Assembly: GCA_963803735.1 (NCBI GenBank)
Contig: CAWDNV010000001.1
Location: 1-64,000, forward strand
From: Palsa-189 sp963803735
Lineage (GTDB): Bacteria; Acidobacteriota; Terriglobia; Acidiferrales; UBA7541
Length of the DNA stretch: 64,000 bases
Direction: 5' to 3'
Shown piece by piece: positions 1-8,599 of the stretch. Under the pieces are notes generated by a model that saw nothing but the letters and a program-made list of their open reading frames with translations, did not search any database and had not been told where the DNA came from. Within the stretch, counting starts at the first letter, position 1. Every line of letters begins with the position of its first letter. The translations under genes were made by a program, and so were the position numbers.

Positions 1-642
1 AAGGCTCCCATATTCGAGCTCCCGCGCTACATAGCCATCGAAGGGCCCATTCGCGTGGGCAAATCCACGCTGGCGCGATTTTTGGCGGATCGCATGCACG
101 CACGGCGCCTTATGGACTGCGAAGACAATCCTTTTCTGGCCGATTTTTATCGCGAAAAGCGAGGCTCGGCATTCAGCGCGCAGATGTATTTCCTGACGGA
201 ACGGCACCGGCGGGTGCAGGAGGCATTGGCCGCAGCGGGAACCGTCATTGCGGATTTCCTGTTCGAAAAAGACAAGATTTTCGCCTATCTCAACCTCGAC
301 AACGAGGAATTGAAGCTGTATGAGCGCTACTTCGAGCGCTTTGCGGCCGAATTGCCGCGGCCCCAACTCGTGATTTACCTGCAGGCTACGCCGGAAGTTC
401 TTCGGGAGCGCATTGAAAAGAAAGCAGCGCCGGGGGAATCGCGCATCTCGCAGGAATATGTCGAAGAGATCGCCCGCGCTTACGACCATTTCTTTTTTCG
501 CTACGCCTCCTCCGATCTTCTGGTGGTGAACACGTCGGAGATCGATTTCGTCAATCGCAATGCAGATTTGCAACAGCTTTTACGGCGGCTGGAAGAGCCG
601 GTGAAGGGCACGCAGTATTTCCTTCCTCTTGGAGGCGGCTGA
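1..642 (+). CDS. Deoxynucleoside kinase, 5' end cut by window
   Basis: The frame is open from base 1, so the true start lies upstream. The protein begins inside a P-loop kinase fold: IEGPIRVGKST is a Walker A motif of the deoxynucleoside kinase family, which phosphorylates deoxyadenosine or deoxyguanosine for nucleotide salvage in the cytoplasm. Other family-like parts are the DFLFEKDK segment after the second strand and YLQATPEVLRERI near the end, the strand leading into the lid region. The roughly 213 visible residues are close to the family's usual 200-220, so little is missing. Substrate preference cannot be read from the sequence. The 2-hydroxyglutarate oxidase-like gene follows on the same strand after about 85 bases. 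Confidence 0.85.
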   Translation, partial: KAPIFELPRYIAIEGPIRVGKSTLARFLADRMHARRLMDCEDNPFLADFYREKRGSAFSAQMYFLTERHRRVQEALAAAGTVIADFLFEKDKIFAYLNLDNEELKLYERYFERFAAELPRPQLVIYLQATPEVLRERIEKKAAPGESRISQEYVEEIARAYDHFFFRYASSDLLVVNTSEIDFVNRNADLQQLLRRLEEPVKGTQYFLPLGGG

Positions 643-727
643 GACACCGGCTGACGTGCCGCAATCCCGCTGTTAAAATGTGCTGCGCGGCCGTTGGGGC
701 ATCTCACGGCTGCGCTCTCTTTTTTCT

Positions 728-1864
728 ATGGACCGAGTTAACGTCGTCATCATCGGCGGTGGTGTGGTGGGTTGCGCCATCGCACATGAGCTTTCTACCC
801 GCATGGAAGACGTTTTCCTGCTGGAGCAATCGCCGCGCCTGGGAATGGCCACCAGCACGCGCAATAGCGGCGTGATTCATTCGGGCATCTACTATCCTCC
901 CGAGTTCCTGAAGGCGCGCTTTTGCGTGGAAGGGAATCGGTTGCTGAAGGAGTTCTGCGCGGCTCACGGAGTGCCGCACAGCAATTGCGGGAAAATTGTG
1001 GTGGCCGCTCATGAGTCCGAAATTCCGGAGCTCGAAAAGCTCGCTGCAAACGGCCGGGCCAATGGAGTTGAGGGGCTCAAGCTGGTGGGGCCGGAGCGAA
1101 TCCGCGAGCGCGAGCCGCATATCCGGGCGGCCGCAGCGCTGGAAGTGCCGTCGACTGCGATTGTCTCGGCGGAAGAGCTGGTGAAAGCGTTCGCGCGCCT
1201 GGCTAGCGATCGCGGCGCCAGTATATTGACGAACGCTCGCGTAAAGAAGCTAGAGGCGCGGGCGGATTGCATCGCGGTGACGGTTGAATTTGGAGATGCG
1301 GCAGACCTGCAGAGCCTTACGAGCGAAGTCGTTGAGGCGAAGTGCGTGGTGAACTCAGCGGGGCTCTACGCCGATGAGGTTGCCGCCATGCTCGGAAACA
1401 AGAGCTACCGCATTTATCCGGTGCGCGGCGAATACGCGGAAGTGGTGCGCACGCGAGCCGATCTGGTGAATGCGCTGGTCTATCCCCTGCCGCATCACGA
1501 CAGGCTGAGCCTGGGCGTGCATCTCACGAAGACATTATGGGGAACCGTGCTGGTGGGGCCTACGGCGCACTATGTGGCCGATAAAAACGACTACGAACAC
1601 AACCGATTGCCGCTCGAGGAATTCCTGCACGATGCGCAAGGCTTACTGCCCGAGCTGCGCATGGAGGACCTGCGGCTAGCATATTCCGGGCTGCGTCCCA
1701 AGCTCGTGCCGCCCGGCGGAAAGGGAATGGCCGATTTCGTTATCGCCCGCGACCCTGCTCATTCGCGAGCCATTCACCTGGTGGGAATCGAGTCTCCAGG
1801 ATTGACGTCGGCGCCTGCCATCGCCAAGTATGTCGCTCCGCTGGTTTCGGAAACGCTCGATTAG
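728..1864 (+). CDS. lhgO: FAD-dependent L-2-hydroxyglutarate oxidase-like protein
   Basis: A 378-residue DAO-superfamily flavoprotein. The start ATG at 728 was chosen because it puts the FAD-binding GGGVVGCAIAHEL motif at residues 10-22, as is normal. An ATG at 680 would add 16 unrelated residues. NSGVIHSGIYYPP near residue 50 is the signature of the LhgO group, which oxidises L-2-hydroxyglutarate to 2-oxoglutarate and passes electrons to the quinone pool. The conserved C-terminal GIESPGLTSAPAIAKYV closes the FAD site. It converges with the S41 gene, whose stop is about 55 bases away. Other DAO members such as glycerol-3-phosphate or amino-acid oxidases are possible, but the motif set fits LhgO best. 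Confidence 0.85.
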   Translation: MDRVNVVIIGGGVVGCAIAHELSTRMEDVFLLEQSPRLGMATSTRNSGVIHSGIYYPPEFLKARFCVEGNRLLKEFCAAHGVPHSNCGKIVVAAHESEIPELEKLAANGRANGVEGLKLVGPERIREREPHIRAAAALEVPSTAIVSAEELVKAFARLASDRGASILTNARVKKLEARADCIAVTVEFGDAADLQSLTSEVVEAKCVVNSAGLYADEVAAMLGNKSYRIYPVRGEYAEVVRTRADLVNALVYPLPHHDRLSLGVHLTKTLWGTVLVGPTAHYVADKNDYEHNRLPLEEFLHDAQGLLPELRMEDLRLAYSGLRPKLVPPGGKGMADFVIARDPAHSRAIHLVGIESPGLTSAPAIAKYVAPLVSETLD

Positions 1865-1918
1865 CTTCAATTCAAGCGTAAAAGGAGCAGGGGGGAGCTG
1901 GAGGCGGCGCCCGCTTGG

Positions 1919-3127
1919 CTAAGCCGCTTTGCGCGTGTCGTTCTTCAGGAGATCGAGCGCCCGGTGAACGATTGGATCATCTTTGGAAGGCAATTGATTA
2001 AAGCCGAGCGGCGCCGGCGCTTGGTCTTCGCCTCCGAGCTCCGGAGGAGTTAAAGCCACCTCCGCCGTAGGTACCACACCATTTTCGAGAATGGATTTGT
2101 TTTCCGGCGTGTAGTAGTAGGCGACGGTGAGCACTAGGGCAGCCCCGTCTTCGAGCGGTATGATCTTTTGTTCAGAAGCAGCGCCGAAGGTGCGCTCGCC
2201 AACCAGATCTCCGCGATGATTACCGCCGACTGCGGCAGCAATGATCTCTGCAGCGCCCGAAGTGCTCGGCGAGATCAGGACTGCGATGGGGCCGTGCCAG
2301 ACGACTTTGTCCGGGGTGGCGTCGAATTCCTGCCGGGAAACCGTTTGCCCCTTGAGCGTCGCGATCGTGCCGGAGGGAATCAGGAGCTGTGCGGCCGCAA
2401 TTCCTTCCGAGGCAGGCCCGCGAGCGCAATCACGCAGGTCGAGCACCAGCTTGCGCAACCCTTGCTTATCTAGCTGCTGGAGCTTATCGCGCAACTCGGC
2501 GGCGGCTCCCGCTTGTAGGGAGGAAATGTGAACGTATCCCACGCCATCCTCAATTTTGTCGGCTGTGATGTGAGGCATCAGGACAATCGCTCGGGTGATC
2601 GTCACGGGCTGGGGCTCGGTTTTTCCGCGGCGGACCAGGGCGACTTTGACAGTTGTAGCCGGAGCACCCGCGAGCAACGAATTCGCCTGCCCGACGGACA
2701 TCTCGCGCGTGTTGAAATCCGCGATCTCTTCGACAATGTCGCCGCTACGCAAGCCCGCTTTTTCGGCGGGGCTATCGGGCAATATGGATACGATCACAAT
2801 GTATCCAAAGCGTTTAGCTACAGTCGCACCAATTTCGCCGCGCGTGTTTTTCTGCTTCTCTTTGAAATCGGCGTATTCGCGCGCGCTCAGATAACCGGAG
2901 AAGGGATCCAGCGACTCGAGCAAGCCGTGAAGGGCACCCGCGGTCACGTTCGAGAGGTTGGGCTCGTCGACATAGTCCTCCTGCACTCGCTGCAGGACTT
3001 CGCCATAAACGGTGAGGGAGCGGTAGGCCTTGTCGTCGTCGGACTTGCCCAACATGTAGCCCAAGCCGACGTAAGAAAAAATCAGCAGCGACAAGGATAC
3101 AACTGCAATTTTGGTAAAGCGGCTCAT
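1919..3127 (-). CDS. S41 (C-terminal processing) protease homologue lacking catalytic Ser and Lys
   Basis: A membrane-anchored periplasmic protein of 402 residues. The order is one N-terminal membrane helix (about residues 5-25), an S41 N-domain (YVDEPNLSNVTAGALHGLLE), a PDZ domain around residues 80-160 and an S41 protease core. ATG 3127 was chosen because it places the anchor at the N-terminus. In active family members the dyad sits in a SASASEI...TFGK pattern with serine and lysine 25 residues apart. Here the aligned segments read STSGAAEI and GERTFGAASEQ, giving Gly291 and Ala316 at exactly that spacing. It is therefore probably not a peptidase but a PDZ scaffold or a regulator of an active paralogue (inference). 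Confidence 0.85.
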   Translation of the reverse strand: MSRFTKIAVVSLSLLIFSYVGLGYMLGKSDDDKAYRSLTVYGEVLQRVQEDYVDEPNLSNVTAGALHGLLESLDPFSGYLSAREYADFKEKQKNTRGEIGATVAKRFGYIVIVSILPDSPAEKAGLRSGDIVEEIADFNTREMSVGQANSLLAGAPATTVKVALVRRGKTEPQPVTITRAIVLMPHITADKIEDGVGYVHISSLQAGAAAELRDKLQQLDKQGLRKLVLDLRDCARGPASEGIAAAQLLIPSGTIATLKGQTVSRQEFDATPDKVVWHGPIAVLISPSTSGAAEIIAAAVGGNHRGDLVGERTFGAASEQKIIPLEDGAALVLTVAYYYTPENKSILENGVVPTAEVALTPPELGGEDQAPAPLGFNQLPSKDDPIVHRALDLLKNDTRKAA

Positions 3128-3380
3128 GCGATGTGCTCCCGGTCCCAAATTGCGGCGGCGAAGCAGGGAACTATGATGGACGGTCCACCACCCGCCAAAC
3201 CATTGTATCACGAAGAGATGAACTCACTTCGTTAGACTCAACCGGCCGCATCGCGGCTTATTCATCGAATACACCGGGAATTAGACGGTCCGAAAGAGCC
3301 GGAACGGCCGTGGTCGTCGTGCCCTGAGCCGGGGCCGCGTTAATTCCGGGGCCCAGCCGCAAGCGGCGTTCCACCATCCT

Positions 3381-3944
3381 TTAATTCACGGACGTCCCCT
3401 CCGCCTCCAACAGAGCGAGCTTGGAGAGCGAGTACTTTTTGGCATTGGGCAGCAGAGAGTCAGTCGCCAAAATCACTACGCCTTGTGCGAACTTGAACTT
3501 GTCCCATTTTGTAAGTTGTATTTCGTACTTCGGGTAATAAACGCGGTCGGCATCAGAACCTACAAACAGCCTCAGTCGAGGCCGAACGGGACCGGTGCGG
3601 CTGAACTCTTGCTCCACTACCTTACACGCCGATAGATAGATCGTTTGGACTTCAGAAACCGGTATGGTCCGGTTTCGGGGATTGTAAATTGTCAACAAAG
3701 GACTCTCAGCCGGTCGTGACTCGCCGGCCATTAGTTGTTGTCGACCCAGGTCCGGGATCGTGGTTTCCAACTGAGCCTGCGCTAGCATTGAAGATGGAAT
3801 GGCTGTGCCGATTACGAACACCGTGATGCCAATAATGACGAAATGCTGAATCGAAGAGAGCAGGAGTCTATTAGGGTTTGTTTTGTGCCAAGAGAACCTC
3901 GTGCCTGTAAAACGAGCAATTCGATTCAAATAGCATGGATCCAT
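3381..3944 (-). CDS. Hypothetical single-pass membrane protein
   Basis: Family not recognised. The 187-residue product has a positively charged N-terminus and one membrane helix (about residues 35-55, FVIIGITVFVIGTAIP). A predicted external domain of about 130 residues follows, containing RPRLRLFVGSDADRVYYP and KWDKFKFAQGVVILATDSLL. ATG 3944 was preferred because GAGG lies 5 bases upstream of it, whereas the ATG at 3968 has no ribosome site. It could be an uncleaved signal anchor or a long signal peptide ending near SMLAQA. The flanking intergenic spaces are both over 170 bases, so it seems monocistronic. Confidence 0.55.
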   Translation of the reverse strand: MDPCYLNRIARFTGTRFSWHKTNPNRLLLSSIQHFVIIGITVFVIGTAIPSSMLAQAQLETTIPDLGRQQLMAGESRPAESPLLTIYNPRNRTIPVSEVQTIYLSACKVVEQEFSRTGPVRPRLRLFVGSDADRVYYPKYEIQLTKWDKFKFAQGVVILATDSLLPNAKKYSLSKLALLEAEGTSVN

Positions 3945-4144
3945 GGGCCTCACTTCGAATACCTCCATATGAAAGCTTCACTGTTATGAACAACTAGTAA
4001 TACTCACTTACGATAGCCACCTAAATCGACGCGGTCCAACTCAAAGAACGCGCGCGTGCAATTGAAGAAACGCGGAGTAAGTATTTCTCTGTAGGATTAC
4101 GTTGTTGAGACCGCGTCTATGGTACTGGAGAGCGTTGAGATTTT

Positions 4145-5173
4145 TTAATTGGTTGCGTTTGGCTCGCCACAGGGCTCGCCCACGGGGGCAGCATCGGTCG
4201 TGATGCAGGTTTGCGAAATGCGATCATGCCAGGAAAGCTGGTCCTCGTCCCAGAGAGTCCAGAGAAAACCAAGCATCATGGTGCCCGCGGAGATCAGATA
4301 ACCCGAGCTTCGCCAGAGCAGTTGGCGCGGCGACGGATCAAGTCCATCCAGGCTGGTTACACGAAGGCCTCGCAGCATCATTCCCGGCGTGGCCTGCGCG
4401 AAATAAGTGAACAAAGCTACGTATTGGGCATACAGAAGTCCGAGCGTCGCTACTGTGACGAGAACATCGAACCTGCTAAAACTGAAACGGCCGCCGAGAG
4501 CGTGAAAGAGCATCAGGAACCCGGCAAAAGCGAACAGCAGGAAAGCGATATCGAGTGTCCCGGCGCGGCGTCGCTCCAGCAGCGGGGCCACCGAAGGCAC
4601 GGGCGAATCGTAAGACGAAACAGAAGTTTTCGGATGGATATTGCCGCTTTTGCCGCTGAAATCGAAAGAGGGTTGCTCCACTTCGATTTCCACGCGCTCC
4701 ACGCGGGTGGGGCGAAAGCGCCGTGTGGCGATGGTGGTTGGGGCCGCTTCAACGCTATGTATCTCAGGGCGTGCTTCGGCGGCGCGTGCTTCCGCGGGTT
4801 CGGACGGAACCGGCTGAGCAAAAGCCAACTCCGGTTGGAGCCGGTTCTCGCGAGGGCGTCCGCGGCGCACGTTGTAGGCGTCCACGCGCTGGAAGACTTC
4901 GCTGCGCCAATCGGGCTCAACGGCCAGATTCCCTTCGCTCCTCAGTTGGGCAGGAGCAGGGACAGAAATAGCGTCAGGGTTTTTCGAGAGGCGCGTATCG
5001 CAAAGGCAGCAGGTACGCGCTTCGGCGCCATTAATGGCGCCGCACTGCAAGCAGGTTTGTATCACCGTCACGTTTTGCGCTGCGGACGGTACCCGAAGCG
5101 GAGCCTCGGGGCGGGTACATTCTATAGCTGCAGCTTTGACTGCAAAACGAAATGTCGCGGAGATTGTCTCCAA
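4145..5173 (-). CDS. RDD-family membrane protein with N-terminal zinc ribbon
   Basis: The product has three parts. First is a short zinc ribbon (CLQCGAINGAEARTCCLCD, two CxxC pairs, about residues 38-58). Next comes a long charged and proline-rich linker to about residue 205. Last is an RDD domain with three or four membrane helices (AGTLDIAFLLFAFAGF, VATLGLLYAQYVALF and a helix near residue 300). RDD proteins are integral membrane proteins of mostly unknown function; some have been linked to ion transport. The zinc-ribbon fusion suggests protein-protein contact on the cytoplasmic side. The longest frame starts at TTG 5173 without a clear ribosome site, so the true start may be a GTG near 5071. 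Confidence 0.75.
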   Translation of the reverse strand: METISATFRFAVKAAAIECTRPEAPLRVPSAAQNVTVIQTCLQCGAINGAEARTCCLCDTRLSKNPDAISVPAPAQLRSEGNLAVEPDWRSEVFQRVDAYNVRRGRPRENRLQPELAFAQPVPSEPAEARAAEARPEIHSVEAAPTTIATRRFRPTRVERVEIEVEQPSFDFSGKSGNIHPKTSVSSYDSPVPSVAPLLERRRAGTLDIAFLLFAFAGFLMLFHALGGRFSFSRFDVLVTVATLGLLYAQYVALFTYFAQATPGMMLRGLRVTSLDGLDPSPRQLLWRSSGYLISAGTMMLGFLWTLWDEDQLSWHDRISQTCITTDAAPVGEPCGEPNATN

Positions 5174-5282
5174 TCGTGCACGGTAGTTACGTGCACAGAC
5201 GAGTCATTTCCAGTCAGAGCGACGAGCTTTATAAGGAAAAGAACACAAATAGGGAGGCTGAGTTACAATCTGCCGCTTCACA

Positions 5283-6710
5283 ATGCGAACCCAATCCATG
5301 CAAGAGCTCGAGTTTGCAAGCATAGAAGCGCTTTCGATGCTTCTGGCGAAGAAGCAAGTCTCGCCAGTAGAACTAACGCGGCTCTATTTGTCGCGCATCG
5401 AGCGGCTCAATCCAAAGTTGAATGCGTTTATAACCGTGGCCTCGGAGAGCGCCCTTGCGGAAGCGCGGGCTGCGGAAAAGGAATTGCTCCGAGGACGGCG
5501 GAGAGGACCGCTTCACGGAATCCCGATCGCGCTGAAAGATAACATTTATACGCAAAATCTCCTCACGACGATGGGCTCGCTGCTTCTGAGCGATTTTGTG
5601 CCATCCGAAGATGCCACCGTGGTTCGGAAGCTGCGTCGTGCAGGCGCTATTGTGCTCGGCAAAACGAACCTGCACGAATTCGCGTATGGGGTGACTTCGG
5701 AGAACCCGCACTATGGGGCGGTACGAAATCCCTGGAAGACGGACCGCATTTCGGGGGGGTCGAGCGGAGGATCAGCCGTTGCTGTAGCTGCCGGTTTGTG
5801 TGCAGCGGCAATCGGCACCGATACGGGAGGTTCCATTCGCATTCCATCGGGGCTGTGCGGCGTCGTGGGTCTCAAGCCTACGTTTGGACGCGTGAGCGTT
5901 CATGGCGTTTTCCCGCTGGCGGCGAGTTTCGATCATGTGGGCGCGATCGCGCGAAGCGCTGTCGATGCCGCGTTGATACTCGAATGCATCGCGGGGCGCG
6001 ATCCGCTGGATCCCACAAGCCTGGCGCGAACCGAGAAAAGTTTTCGGTCCACCCTAAAGCGGCGGCGTGTGCTTCTGGGGCGTCCCAAAGAACATTTTTG
6101 GGTCAACATGGATCCTGAAGTTCGCAGGATCACAGAAACGGCGGTCGGCGATTTCGTCAAAGCCGGCGCTGAGCTGAAAGAGATCTCGCTGCCGACCGTT
6201 GTCGCGGGCGTCGAGGCCGCCAACCTGATCGCCGCAGTCGAGGCGACGCAACTGCATGAGCGCGAAGGCTACTTCCCAGCACGCGCGAGCGAATATGGAA
6301 CGGATGTGCGCGGTCGTTTGGAGCAGGGCGGCAAAGTACGGGCGATCGATTATTTGAACGCGCAGGAGGTAATTAGGCGGGCGCGAAATGAAGCCGAAGC
6401 CGTGCTAAAGAGTGTCGACACGATTGTCATTCCTACTTCGCCGATAGGCGCTCCGCCGATGGGATCCGATCCCATTCGAATAGGCGATGCAGACGTGCCG
6501 CTACGCGCCGCACTGGTGGACCGGAATCGTTTCGGAAACCTTACCGGACTGCCGGCCATTTCCATGCCTTGCGGAATTACGCGAGATGGCTTGCCTGTCG
6601 CCGTGCAATTCATAGGGAGACGTTTTGAGGACGCGCAGCTGATCGTCATGGCGCAACGTTTTGCTGAAAACCAAAGCGACTGGAAGCCCCGGCATCCGCC
6701 GGTCGATTGA
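5283..6710 (+). CDS. Amidase signature-family hydrolase (GatA-like)
   Basis: A 475-residue amidase. The catalytic triad is complete: Lys85 (ALKDNIY), Ser160 (GGSSGGS) and the nucleophile Ser184 (DTGGSIRIPS). The spacings of 75 and 24 match those in FAAH and other family members. The overall sequence resembles the A subunit of aspartyl/glutamyl-tRNA amidotransferase, but gatB and gatC are not nearby. It may be an orphan GatA or a general amide hydrolase. A TACAAT -10-like hexamer lies about 12-17 bases upstream of ATG 5283 and no ribosome site is obvious, so the transcript may be nearly leaderless. It converges with gltX, with 21 bases between the stops. Confidence 0.85.
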   Translation: MRTQSMQELEFASIEALSMLLAKKQVSPVELTRLYLSRIERLNPKLNAFITVASESALAEARAAEKELLRGRRRGPLHGIPIALKDNIYTQNLLTTMGSLLLSDFVPSEDATVVRKLRRAGAIVLGKTNLHEFAYGVTSENPHYGAVRNPWKTDRISGGSSGGSAVAVAAGLCAAAIGTDTGGSIRIPSGLCGVVGLKPTFGRVSVHGVFPLAASFDHVGAIARSAVDAALILECIAGRDPLDPTSLARTEKSFRSTLKRRRVLLGRPKEHFWVNMDPEVRRITETAVGDFVKAGAELKEISLPTVVAGVEAANLIAAVEATQLHEREGYFPARASEYGTDVRGRLEQGGKVRAIDYLNAQEVIRRARNEAEAVLKSVDTIVIPTSPIGAPPMGSDPIRIGDADVPLRAALVDRNRFGNLTGLPAISMPCGITRDGLPVAVQFIGRRFEDAQLIVMAQRFAENQSDWKPRHPPVD

Positions 6711-6731
6711 AAGAACTAGTCGCTGCTCGGA

Positions 6732-8246
6732 TTAACTCGCTACGGAACGTGCAGAGATGGCCGGAACGGCGCGGCGCAGTCGCGACACGACGCTTTCTTT
6801 CCCCAGTACTACCATGGTGTCAAACAGCGGCGGAGCTACCGGCTGCCCCACCAACGCAACGCGTGTTGCGTTGATCAGGAGCCCGGCTTTCACGCCGGCT
6901 TTTTCGGCCACTTGGCGCAAGGCGTGATCGCAGGCGTCGTGGTTCCAATCCGGCAACGCGGCCAGCTCATCGGTCAGCCGCGCAAGTAAATCCGGCAGGC
7001 GCTCATCTTTCCAGAATTTTTCGCGCGCAGCGAGGTCGTAATCGAAGTCGTCCGTGAAAAATGCGCGGGCCCAATGCGAGAAATCCGGGAGAAGGCGGGT
7101 CCGAGGCCGCAGCAAGTCCACGGTATGTGCAAACCATTCCTTCTGAGATGAGGCCCACTCGGGGCGCCAAAGACCGGCTTTTTCCAGTTCGGCCTGGACG
7201 GCAGGAAGCAGTTCGTCGATCGAAAGCTTCTGCAGATATTGTTGATTGAACCATTCGAGCTTGGCGCGGTCGAAGACGGCGTTGGTACGGCTGACACCAC
7301 TTAGGGAAAAGCGCTCGATTAGTTCGGCAGTGCGGAACATTTCGGTATCGTCACCGCTGGACCAGCCCAGCAGCGCGAGGAAGTTGCGGAAAGCTTCAGG
7401 CAGAAAGCCTTCGTCGCGATACGAGCTTACGCTTGTCGCGCCGTGACGCTTGGAGAGGCGAGTGCGGTCAGGACCCAGAATAAGCGGGACGTGCGCGAAA
7501 ATCGGCGGCGTGGCGCCGAGGGCCCGGTAAAGCAAAATCTGCTTGGGCGTATTGGAAATGTGATCGGCACCGCGAATTACGTGCGTTATGCGCATATCGA
7601 TGTCATCGACTACGGCGCCGAGTTGGTACGTTGGTAAGGGAGTTCCGCCAGCGGTCCGGACAGAACGGAGAAGGACGAAATCTTCGATCTCGTCGTTCTG
7701 GATTTCGCGCGGGCCGAAGACGGCGTCTTCGAAACGGGTCGTTACACCGAGAGGCACGCGGAAGCGCACGGCCGGATTCTGATCGCCGCTCGCAGGCTTC
7801 CCCTCACGGCAGGAACACCGAACGATTCGCCGTATCTCGCTTTTGCCTGCAGCGCTGTCATCCGCTGAATCGCCGCCGGCGTATTTTTCGGGGGGACAAT
7901 AGCAAAGATAAGCCGCACCGGTCGAAAGCAGTTTCTCTGCGGCCGCCGCATAGCCGGGGAGGCGCTGCGATTGATAGAAGGGGCCCTCGTTCCAATCGAG
8001 TCCCAGCCATCGCAGGCCGTCCAGGATACCCTCGACTAATTCAGGGCGATTGCGCTCGACGTCTGTGTCTTCGATGCGGAGGATTAAGGTGCCGCGCTGA
8101 TTTCGTGCGAAAAGCCAGTTGAAAAGCGCGGTTCGAGCGCCGCCAACGTGAAGATAGCCGGTTGGCGAAGGGGCAAACCGTACGCGGACGGCTTCTCCAC
8201 GCAAATCTCCGCCGCTTTTAGGGTGTTCTGAATCTTTCACGGTCAT
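6732..8246 (-). CDS. gltX: Glutamyl-tRNA synthetase
   Basis: Class I aminoacyl-tRNA synthetase of 504 residues that charges tRNA-Glu with glutamate. The HIGH motif appears as PTGYLHVGGARTALFNWL near residue 30 and the KMSKS motif as RLSKRHGA near residue 265. An insertion with CYCPPE and CSCREG pairs around residues 115-145 resembles the zinc-binding region of some GluRS enzymes. The C-terminal anticodon-binding domain is present and the length is normal. If the tRNA amidotransferase is used, this enzyme would be non-discriminating, but that cannot be decided here. It is transcribed divergently from the c-di-GMP enzyme gene. Confidence 0.95.
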   Translation of the reverse strand: MTVKDSEHPKSGGDLRGEAVRVRFAPSPTGYLHVGGARTALFNWLFARNQRGTLILRIEDTDVERNRPELVEGILDGLRWLGLDWNEGPFYQSQRLPGYAAAAEKLLSTGAAYLCYCPPEKYAGGDSADDSAAGKSEIRRIVRCSCREGKPASGDQNPAVRFRVPLGVTTRFEDAVFGPREIQNDEIEDFVLLRSVRTAGGTPLPTYQLGAVVDDIDMRITHVIRGADHISNTPKQILLYRALGATPPIFAHVPLILGPDRTRLSKRHGATSVSSYRDEGFLPEAFRNFLALLGWSSGDDTEMFRTAELIERFSLSGVSRTNAVFDRAKLEWFNQQYLQKLSIDELLPAVQAELEKAGLWRPEWASSQKEWFAHTVDLLRPRTRLLPDFSHWARAFFTDDFDYDLAAREKFWKDERLPDLLARLTDELAALPDWNHDACDHALRQVAEKAGVKAGLLINATRVALVGQPVAPPLFDTMVVLGKESVVSRLRRAVPAISARSVAS

Positions 8247-8432
8247 CGAGTCGTTTCAATCGCAACAAAAATTTGATGATAGCCGATGAGCGAGCGAAAG
8301 GCGAGCCAGCCGGGGAATCGATTAGCGAATGCCGATCGACTTTTGAAGGCGCAACGTCGAGCCTGAAAAGGCTGCGAAAAGTGGTGACCAATCGAGTATA
8401 GACAATGTTCCTTATTTAGTACCCCCGTACCG

Positions 8433-8461
8433 TTGCTCGCTCGTGGAGCGTAGTCTATATT
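8433..8461 (+). promoter_or_regulatory. Candidate sigma70-type promoter
   Basis: In the 353-base space between gltX and the c-di-GMP gene, TTGCTC (8433-8438) is followed after 17 bases by TATATT (8456-8461). Orientation and position suit the gene starting at 8600, with a leader of about 130 bases. Nothing else is supported in this space. A 73-codon frame on the minus strand overlaps the gltX start and looks spurious. Confidence 0.35.
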
Positions 8462-8599
8462 CAAACTCAGACTCGGGTGGGAACGATTGCCGATTTTTCA
8501 ACGACTCGCGCCGCGTGGGAGAAGGAACCCGCTGGCTGCGACGCCTTTGGATAACCCTTCAAAAATCTGCGTTTCGAAAAAGTTTGAGGAAATCGCCCG

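Noticed and set aside
4211..5542. 443-codon plus-strand frame over the RDD gene and amidase start
   Set aside because: Low-complexity Arg/Ala-rich translation; both real genes have recognisable domains.
8243..8464. 73-codon minus-strand frame upstream of gltX
   Set aside because: Overlaps the gltX start, no ribosome site and no homologous pattern.
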